Positions 58,498-64,000 of a stretch of DNA of 64,000 nucleotides are shown here, piece by piece (positions within the stretch are counted from its first letter, which is position 1; every line of letters starts with the position of its first letter). A program made the position numbers and the translations under genes. This DNA is from Welwitschia mirabilis. Lineage: Eukaryota > Gnetophyta > Gnetopsida > Welwitschiales. The notes beneath the pieces were generated by a model, which saw only the letters and a list, made by a program, of their open reading frames with translations, had not been told where the DNA came from and did no database searches. The DNA is taken from positions 152,836,018-152,900,017 of the forward strand of contig JBOZIK010000001.1 in assembly GCA_051453625.1 (NCBI GenBank), given 5' to 3'.

Positions 58498-59636
58498 AAT
58501 GATGGGGAGGAAGTTCTCCTCATCAAGGGGAACCTCTAAAACAAGTCCTTCTATTATGTTTACAATTGTATCGAAAGATCCTTCATATAGTTTCAATTAT
58601 TATTCATTAAATTTCTAGATCTCCTTAGTTTCTAAATCTGAAATCTCAACAGAGACATTAGAATGAATTCTCTCTACGAGATAAGGATCTAACCATTTAG
58701 AAGTTAACCTGTTATTCAAAAGATATACTCTAATGTTATATAAAAGAACAAGTTGACCTAGTTCGAACTTTTTAGGAAGTATCTTTTTATCATATTTGGA
58801 TTTAGTTTGGAATTTATGGATTAAGTGACAATGTATAGTACAAGTTCATTTTTTATCAAGATGGTCTGATTGGACTAATTTATGTTTAATATTTTTATGA
58901 ACGTCTACAAGATTAAGTTGATGAAAAGCATGATAAGAATTATCACACACATCAACAAGTAAGACACAAACTTTACCGTACACAAGTTCATAAGGTGAAA
59001 AACCAAGAAAAGTACACCAAGTAGTATGGTAAGCCCAAAGAGTATCATTAAGCATAGAAGCCCAAGATTTCTTATTAATAGAGACAAGTTTTTGTAACAT
59101 TTTTTTAATTTCTATGTTAGCATTTTCAACCTGTCCATTAGTCTAAGGATAATAAGTACAAGATACTCTATGTTCTATTCCCATGAATAAAAGAAAGTTT
59201 CCTAAAAATCTAATTAATACATGAGTTTATTAATCACTAATGATAATTCTAGGAAAACCAAATATCTGAAAAATATAAGTTCTAAAAAAATGACAAATAG
59301 CTCAAGCATCATTTAAAAAAGTAGGAATAGCTTCAACCCATTTAATCACATAACTTACAGCCACTAAAATGTAATGTTTATCATGAGAAGATGGGTGAAT
59401 AGGGCTTATGAAATTAATACCCCAATAATCAAAATGTTCACTCAAAAATGGGTCTAAGAGGCATCTCCCGAGAATGAATAAGGCTACCATAACACTGAAA
59501 AGAATAACATCTTCTAAAAAAATCAAAAAAATCCTAAAAAAGAGTAGATCAATAAAAACTAGAATGAAGAATTTTCATAGTCATTTATAATCCACTAAAA
59601 TGTCCTCCACAAACATTACCATGACAAAGATAAAGT
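58498..59636 (-). pseudogene. F3 integrase relic
   Basis: Minus-strand order: CHGNVCGGHFSG (zinc-binding start at the copia junction), HFDYWGINFISPIHPSS and YILVAVSYVIKWVEAIPTFL, GFPRIIISD and GIEHRVSCTYYP, TNGQVENANIEIKKMLQKL, LWAYHTTWCTFLGFSPYELV. The C-terminus reads KKFELGQLVLLYNIRVYLL, SKWLDPYLVERIH and LEVPLDEENFLPIIV-stop near 58498. These are the Athila/Tat integrase blocks in full order. The first catalytic Asp (usually FDVWGIDF) is Asn (near 59415). Stops are few, so it decayed less than E1-E3. Confidence 0.8.
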
Positions 59637-60980
59637 TGTTGGGGATCGAGAACCCTGGGGGGCGAGGGTAGGCTCTTAAAAATTATTCAAATAAACTTTC
59701 AATAAAAACTTACTTAAGATAAATCACTAGAAAACTTGTGCATATACATGTAAGTATTTAGAAAAATGAAAATAACAAAAAGCATAAAATACTAATTTGA
59801 TGCATACAAGCTTTATAATAGTTCAGGAAACCCCCTACTCCACTCTCAATGATCAACTTATCACTAAGCTTGATCTAGATCTCTGTTAACTCTTCTAAGT
59901 ATTGCAGATTCACCTGTAACCTTCACATACAGACTTTACAGGCTAAGTATCGACATTTTTAACAGACTTTAGTAGGCTAAGTCTTAACTTTTATATGATG
60001 TGATAGTGATAGTAAAATGCCTTGGTGCACTAATACCACTCATTCTTCAGCATAATGAATGTAATAGAGCTCTTATAGATGATACAAACTATGAACAAAT
60101 GAAGTATAATATCTGACCTTGAATCCACAGATACAATAAATGATGGCTTGTCCTTGGTTAGGAATATAATAGCAAGCTAGTATAATAAATCATAGTCTTC
60201 AATCATTTAACCAAAGATTAAAAAGTTCTTTTAGTGATTTCTCTCTTGGATATTTATAATGGAAGACCTTTTAAGGATTATTACAAGAAACAATGCGCTT
60301 CCAACAGCTAAAAATGACTACGAAATGGATACATAATAGATACATAATGGATATAAAATTTCATTTTCATTCCAGTCGGTCAACCCCTTAAATGTTCAGT
60401 TGATTTCTCTTGGTGCCATGACTTAAATAGGTCTTCCAAGTGTACTTTTTGATTACTCCATTTTATTATGGCTCCATGTTTAATTAACTCCTCAAGGTCT
60501 GATTGACCCCTTAACCGCTCGTCCACATAACTGTTGAGTTGCCTGCCTGTCCTGATAAAAATCCATTTTAGTTTTCTGCATCAGGTGCAGTCAACTCCTC
60601 AGGTGTCTGGTTGACTCCTTGATAATTGACTCAGGGATATTAAATGTAGAGTGCTCAGGTCCAGTCGACCCCTCATAGGTATAGTCGAACCCTTGACAAT
60701 CTATTCAAGGATAGTGGTTCTCAAATCTGGTCAACCCCTAAGAAGTCCAGTTGACCCCTCTAAATTCAGTTCAATTCTAAGAGTATGCTCCAGGTGCGGT
60801 CGATCGCTTGAAAGTTCGGTCAACCACTCAAGAGGGTAAGTGAACTTGATAGGTTTCTAGTGATCAGAATATGACATTCCTAGCTTCAGCATCTGACCTA
60901 CAAGAGGTTAATGTTTTTTGCATAAGATACACAAATTTTGCTTCATAGAAAATATTAGTTTGACATTAATTAGCAAAACA
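59637..60980 (-). repeat. Copia 3' LTR
   Basis: It begins TGTTGGGGATCGAGAACCC and ends ATTAGCAAAACA, TG…CA, 1344 bp. On the minus strand a purine-rich AAAAGGGTGGATTA lies about 15 bases upstream, in the polypurine-tract position. It contains about 16 copies of the GGGTCGACCAGAC-like motif in its right half (about 60370-60840 in plus coordinates). No internal duplication. Confidence 0.85.
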
Positions 60981-61639
60981 TAATCTAATAATCCACCCTT
61001 TTGACATTGATGGCAAACATTCCTTAATTGTAAAATATTAGAATTTTAGAAAACTCCTCTTCACAAAATGCCTATTATTCTTTGCAAAAATATTAAGCCT
61101 TTTGAAATGAAATGAAGACATTTTAATAAGTCTTAATTTGTGCTAAGATAAAAACAATTTAAGGTGCATATTTGGAGAGTTAAGAAAAATAATATTTATG
61201 AGATGCATCATTTTAATCATATAATATTTAACACTTTTGATCCTGAATGATTAGTATATTAAAAATTTAAGTGCATATGAGACACAAATAAAAATAACAT
61301 TACAAAGTCCAAAAGTACTCATAAATAGCAAACTACAATTAAAAGCATATTAATTAACACAACTAATTCTCCCTCTTTTGACATCAATGACAAAGGAGAG
61401 AAAAACACACTTAGACAAAATAGAGAACATACAAAAACATATAGAAAAAAGTAAAACAGATAATACAAGTTCTATTCTATGACTACCTTTCATTCTATGC
61501 TACCAGCTTCTTCTGAAGTGGTCTACAGAACTGAGAGGGTGCGGGTGACTGGGCTTTTATTCCGGTCAACTGACCACATCCAGTCAATCGAATTAGGGAT
61601 CTAGTCTACTATCCTGCAATCAGCCAGAGGATTGCGAGA
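60981..61639 (-). other. Copia 3' untranslated region
   Basis: Sequence between the pol end and the 3' LTR, with a polypurine-like tract near 60990-61005. Around 61540-61600 it contains further GTTGACCGGA-type motifs like those in the LTR. No other ORF. Confidence 0.5.
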
Positions 61640-64000
61640 TTACCCTTTGTTCATTTCTGAGATGAAGAAAAGTAGCAAAGCTTAGGGATTTAGTAAAAAT
61701 ATCTGCCAGCTATTGATCTGTACTCATAAAATTAATAGAGATGTATCCTTTTTCTACTTGATCTCTTACAAAATGATGCCTTAGCTTAATATGTTTGGTT
61801 TTTGAGTGCTAAATAGGATTTTAGATATCTTTATAGCACTAGTGTTGTCACAAAAGATAGGGACTTGTTCAAAATTAACACTGAAATACTTTAGCATTTC
61901 TTTCATTTACAAAAGATGAGTACAACTACATGTTGTAATATATTTCACTTCTGTAGTTAAAAGAGAAATGGAGTTTGGTTTCTTACTTGCCCATCCTACT
62001 AAGCGTGAACCTAATAGAAAACAATTTCCACTTGTGCTCTTTCTATTGTCTTTACAACTAGCCCAATTGGCATCACTAAAACTAGCAAGCTCAAAGGATG
62101 TCTCTATGGGATACCATAATTCATAATCACATGTGCCTTTTACGTACCTAATTATTCTTTTTACTGCTTGTATATATGATTCTTTTGGTTGGTATTGATA
62201 CCTTACACACACTCCAATACTAAACATAATGTCTTGTCTACTTGAATTTAAATATAATAAACTTCCAATCATGCTTCTATAAATTTTTTAATCTATGGAT
62301 TTACCATTCGCATCTAAACTTACTTTATAATATGTGGACATAGGGGTGTCAATTGTTTTTGCATTATCTAATCCAAAACATTTGATTAAATCTCTTGCAT
62401 ATTTGGATTGAGAAATAAATATTTCATCTTTTGATTACTTAATCTTTAGACCAAGAAACATTTTTACTTTATCGAGCATACTCATTTCAAAGTGAGTTGT
62501 CATAATAGTTGCAAATCCTTTTGAGAACTTTTTATTTGAGGCACCTAATATAATATCATCTACATAGATGTGCATAATAATGAAATCCTTTCTCAAGTTC
62601 TTCAAAAACAAGGTTTTGTCTACTATTCCATGAATATATCCATTGTCATTTAAAAAGGTGATTAGTTTCTCATACCAAGATTTTGGAGCTTTTTTCAATC
62701 CATACAAGGCTTTCTTAAGTCTATCTACATGATCATTTATATGAGGATTAATAAAACCTTATGGTTTCTCTACATAAACTTCTTCATTTCATGTACCATT
62801 TAAAAAGGCACTCTTCACATCCATTTGATAAAATTTGAAATTTCTAAAGGCTGCAAAAGACAAAAACATTCTAATGCTATCTAGCCTTGCAATAGGAGCA
62901 AAAGTATCGCCTACATCAATTCCTTCTATCTACTTGTAGACTTGTGCTATTAATCTTGCCCTGTTTTTAATGACATTATTTTCTTTATCACATTTGTTTT
63001 TAAAAATTCACTTAGTTCTAATGACATTTTTATCTTTTAACCTTTCTGCAAGCTTCCAAACATCATTTCACTTGAACTGTTGTAGCTCATCTTGCATTAC
63101 CATCATCCATTCCTTATGAATTTCAGCTTCTTCAAATTTCTTGGATTTTATTTTTAGAACATAATAAATGTGAGCATACAAATTATTCATAGAATATCTT
63201 ATCTTTATTTTTGAACTAACTTCTCCAATAATAGATTATAAAGGATGATTTTTTAATAATTTGGGCTTTTTCAGTGTGCCTTCTTTTGAAGCATCTTCAT
63301 TACTTTCAGTAATCACTTCATTAGTTGTGGGGATACTTGTAGTTATAACTTCCTATTCATCTATACAAGTTGGTCTTATGTTAATCTCATTAATTTATAT
63401 ATTTATTGACTCTTCTACTGTTAAACTTCTCTTTTTAAAAACACCATAAGCTCTACTTCTAGTTGAGTAACCCAAAAATATAGCTTCATCTGCTTTAGAG
63501 TTGAATTTGCTTAAATGTTCTCTATCTTTCAGCACATATCATTTACTTCCGAAGATTTTAAAATATGAAATATTAGGTTGTCTTCCTTTCCATAACTCAT
63601 ATGATGTTTTATCTGTATTGGGCCTAAGATATACTTTGTTAATAATATAGCACGCTGTGCTAACTGCCTTAGCCCAAAATGATTTCGGGACCTCTTTATT
63701 ATTTAGCATGGTTCGTGCCATTTCTTGGAGGACTTTATTCTTTCCTTTAGCTATATCATTTTGTTGTGGTATCTTTGGAGCTGAAAATTGATGATTAGTT
63801 CCATTATCAATGCAATATTTCTTAAAAAGATGGTTCTCAAATTCATTACCATGATCACATCTCATTTTCTTTATGGTATATCCTTTTTTATTTTGAATAT
63901 TTTTGTGTATCTCAATCTAATGTTTGTATGCTTTAGACTTATTTGACAGGAAATCTACCCAAGTATATTTAGAGAATTCATCAACCATAAAGAGAAAATA
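61640..64000 (-). pseudogene. Copia pol: integrase, reverse transcriptase, RNase H
   Basis: One minus-strand frame gives integrase (VDEFSKYTWVDFL, MRCDHGNEFENHLFKKYC, FSAPKIPQQNDIAKGKNK, YELWKGRQPNISYFKIFGSK). Reverse transcriptase follows: FAPIARLDSIRMFLSFAAF, MDVKSAFLNG, YGLKKAPKSWYEKLITFL, the intact catalytic IYVDDIILG at about 62575-62550, and FEMSMLDKVKMFLGLKIK. RNase H comes last: YRSMIGSLLYLNSSRQDIMF, AVKRIIRYVKGTCDYELWYP, DANWASCKDNRKSTSG and FVRDQVEKGYI. About a dozen single stops interrupt it, mostly where relatives have Gln, Arg or Trp. The integrase catalytic Glu is Lys. Some features suggest a Sirevirus/Tork-like lineage, without certainty. Confidence 0.85.

Larger units (their letters stand above)
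53497..59636 (-). mobile_element. F3: second Athila-like gypsy family, broken by copia
   Basis: Left LTR 53497-54595, a possible polypurine tract, an env-like ORF (55110-56385), about 2.1 kb non-coding, then the 3' part of integrase up to 59636. There the copia LTR begins, in the middle of the integrase zinc-binding domain. F3 itself interrupts the E3 reverse transcriptase. The rest of F3 should lie beyond the window. Confidence 0.75.
59637..64000 (-). mobile_element. Ty1/copia element, minus strand, partial
   Basis: The 3' LTR is at 59637-60980 and pol (RNase H, reverse transcriptase, integrase) reads leftward from the window edge, so gag and the 5' LTR lie outside. It is the innermost element of the E3-F3-copia nest and the best preserved: pol keeps one frame. 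The LTR shows it belongs to the same family as the plus-strand copia at 34985. Confidence 0.85.

Overview
The window looks like heterochromatic repeat DNA from a flowering plant. It is very AT-rich, and I recognise no host gene, tRNA or rRNA in 64 kb. Almost everything that can be identified is a decayed retroelement: plant L1-type LINEs (DUF4283 plus CCHC ORF1; endonuclease and reverse transcriptase ORF2), Athila/Tat-like Ty3/gypsy elements with env-like ORFs, a trace of another gypsy integrase, and Ty1/copia elements. The species cannot be named from this sequence. Six N gaps interrupt it (12659-12758, 32324-32730, 34340-34767, 35718-35817, 37569-38191, 51196-51994).

Layout, left to right. 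1-1720: relic of a minus-strand gypsy integrase. 2390-7240: plus-strand LINE 'A', whose endonuclease domain is present three times in tandem. 7240-8976: the 3' part of minus-strand LINE 'B'. Its 5' part lies 21 kb away at 30013-33588, because two gypsy elements, E1 (8977-19856) and E2 (19879-30012), sit side by side between the two halves. 34985-37568: 5' LTR, primer-binding site and gag start of a plus-strand copia element, cut off by a gap. 38726-39977: lone LTR of a second gypsy family (F3). 39978-48253: gypsy element E4, which has gag, protease and an env-like ORF but no reverse transcriptase, RNase H or integrase. 48737-53496: gypsy E3, broken inside its reverse transcriptase by an F3 element (53497-59636). 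F3 is itself broken inside its integrase by a minus-strand copia element (59637-64000, continuing out of the window).

The nesting gives a relative order: LINE B is older than E1/E2, and E3 is older than F3, which is older than the copia. Decay fits this order, because the innermost copia keeps one reading frame through about 780 pol codons, broken only by point stops. Many losses at family-conserved positions are C-to-T or G-to-A changes (Cys to Tyr in zinc knuckles, Asp to Asn and Glu to Lys in catalytic sites, Trp or Gln to stop), as expected from deamination of methylated cytosine in silenced repeats.

The most unusual items are: the triplicated LINE endonuclease segment; about 400 codons of unrecognised protein-like sequence downstream of the LINE B ORF2 C-terminal domain; the complementary coding content of E4 (gag, protease, env-like) and E1-E3 (gag-pol, no env-like ORF); an inverted-plus-direct patchwork insertion in the E2 pol gene; and a dense array of a GGGTCGACCAGAC-like motif in the copia LTRs. 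No intact autonomous element and no dedicated cellular system was found.
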